The translations under genes were made by a program, and so were the position numbers. Shown one piece after another: positions 63,629 through 64,000 of a stretch of DNA of 64,000 bases. Every line of letters starts with the position of its first letter. Positions within the stretch are counted from its first letter, which is position 1. Under the pieces are notes generated by a model that did no database searches, was not told where the DNA came from, and was given only the letters and a program-made list of their open reading frames with translations. The stretch comes from Adiantum capillus-veneris (lineage: Eukaryota; Streptophyta; Polypodiopsida; Polypodiales; Pteridaceae), in contig CM043959.1 in NCBI GenBank assembly GCA_014529385.2, positions 87,054,529-87,118,528 of the forward strand, written 5' to 3'.

Positions 63629-64000
63629 TTCCCCTAAAGGACTTTAACTTTTCCGTCTCGACAATTTGTTTTCCCAAGTTTTTGTGGTCGGAATTGATCC
63701 AAACTGATTGATACTTGGTCAATTGTTTAATCTTGTCAGTTGGACAACTTCTGTTTCATCAAGTGAGAATTTTGTTGCAGTTATGCTGAAAAAGACATTA
63801 TACGCATATGATGTCTTTTTCACAGATTTGGACTATTTTGGTTATGCTCACTCTCAGTAGCCCCCTTATGCTCTGTCCACTCACAAAATTCAGTTTGAAC
63901 TCTGTTTGAGCAAGTTATGGCTAGTTTAGGCTTTTCTTGGCAATTTTCCGCTTTTGACTTGTTTTGGGTCAATTGTGATCCAAATGGGATGAAACTTGAA
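63629..64000 (-). other. Element E leader, partial
   Basis: Start of the leader upstream of gag; it holds one palindrome at 63793-63816. By analogy with element D more palindromes and the 5' LTR should lie beyond the window. Confidence 0.7.
63793..63816. repeat. Element E palindrome 6 (leader)
   Basis: Arms AGACATTATACG / CATATGATGTCT with centre CGCA. The symmetry extends outward to 63787-63822 through GAAAAA / TTTTTC flanks, 36 bp in all with two mismatched pairs. Confidence 0.92.

Larger units (their letters stand above)
42656..64000 (-). mobile_element. Athila/Tat-like Ty3/gypsy element E, with nested copia
   Basis: Minus-strand order from the right edge: leader with palindrome, gag, protease, RT (split by the copia element), RNase H, double H2C2, integrase, second protease with basic tail, spacer with five palindromes, ORF4, polypurine tract, 3' LTR. 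The 5' LTR lies beyond base 64000. Lesions are few for its size: a stop in the gag zinc knuckle, a frameshift in protease, a stop before RT, a stop after the first H2C2, frame changes near the integrase end and in ORF4, and two stops in ORF4. Confidence 0.87.

Overview
The window is a repeat-filled stretch of a large plant nuclear genome. It contains LTR retrotransposons of plant type (Ty3/gypsy with chromodomain, Ty3/gypsy of the Athila/Tat-like kind, Ty1/copia), primed by plant-type initiator-Met and Asp primer sites, separated by long GA/TC, CA, AT and AAG microsatellites. I see no host gene, rRNA, tRNA or CRISPR array. The style (AT-rich, huge nested gypsy elements, very long GA tracts) would suit a fern, other seed-free vascular plant or gymnosperm, but the species cannot be fixed from the sequence.

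Layout. 1-7681: degenerate chromovirus-like gypsy element A (minus strand) with its 1560-bp 5' LTR and a cut 3' LTR. 7900-10075: degenerate gypsy element B (minus), matched by an inverted second copy at 39949-41955. 10644-17387: three nearly identical 2.2-kb tandem units, each starting with a GA tract of about 145 bp. 17387-18957: AAG tract, short microsatellite-linked repeats and unassigned sequence. 18958-22606: degenerate gypsy element C (minus). 22607-24225: a plus-strand 5' end of family A. 24812-25370: microsatellite cluster. 25371-39948: large Athila/Tat-like gypsy element D (minus), 3' truncated. 41815-42655: LTR-sharing, tandem short derivatives of B. 42656-64000: second Athila/Tat-like element E (minus), running off the right edge, split in its reverse transcriptase by a very young Ty1/copia element at 52864-57963 (identical 227-bp LTRs, target duplication CATGC).

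The most interesting signal is in D and E. Both carry, in the leader before gag and again in the spacer between pol and a downstream ORF (ORF4), a regularly phased set of 22-24 bp palindromes with a CGCG centre. Spacing is about 283-294 bp in both elements, with one short step of 135-137 bp in each. The palindrome is element-specific: core AATAATCGCGATTATT in D, core ACATCATACGCGTATGATGT in E. Nearly all changes at the centres are CpG transitions. ORF4 has basic NLS-like clusters and, in E, a long coiled coil, which makes it a candidate dimeric factor for these sites. This resembles in logic the VANC/VANDAL motif-recognition system of plant DNA transposons, but the link is inference. The same two elements also share a second aspartic-protease motif after the integrase and a duplicated H2C2 zinc module before the integrase core.

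Almost all coding regions are broken by stops, frameshifts or insertions. Element E and the copia element are the least damaged. The nesting order gives a relative history: B, A and C fragments are old, then D, then E inserted in a TC tract of the B derivatives, then copia inserted in E.
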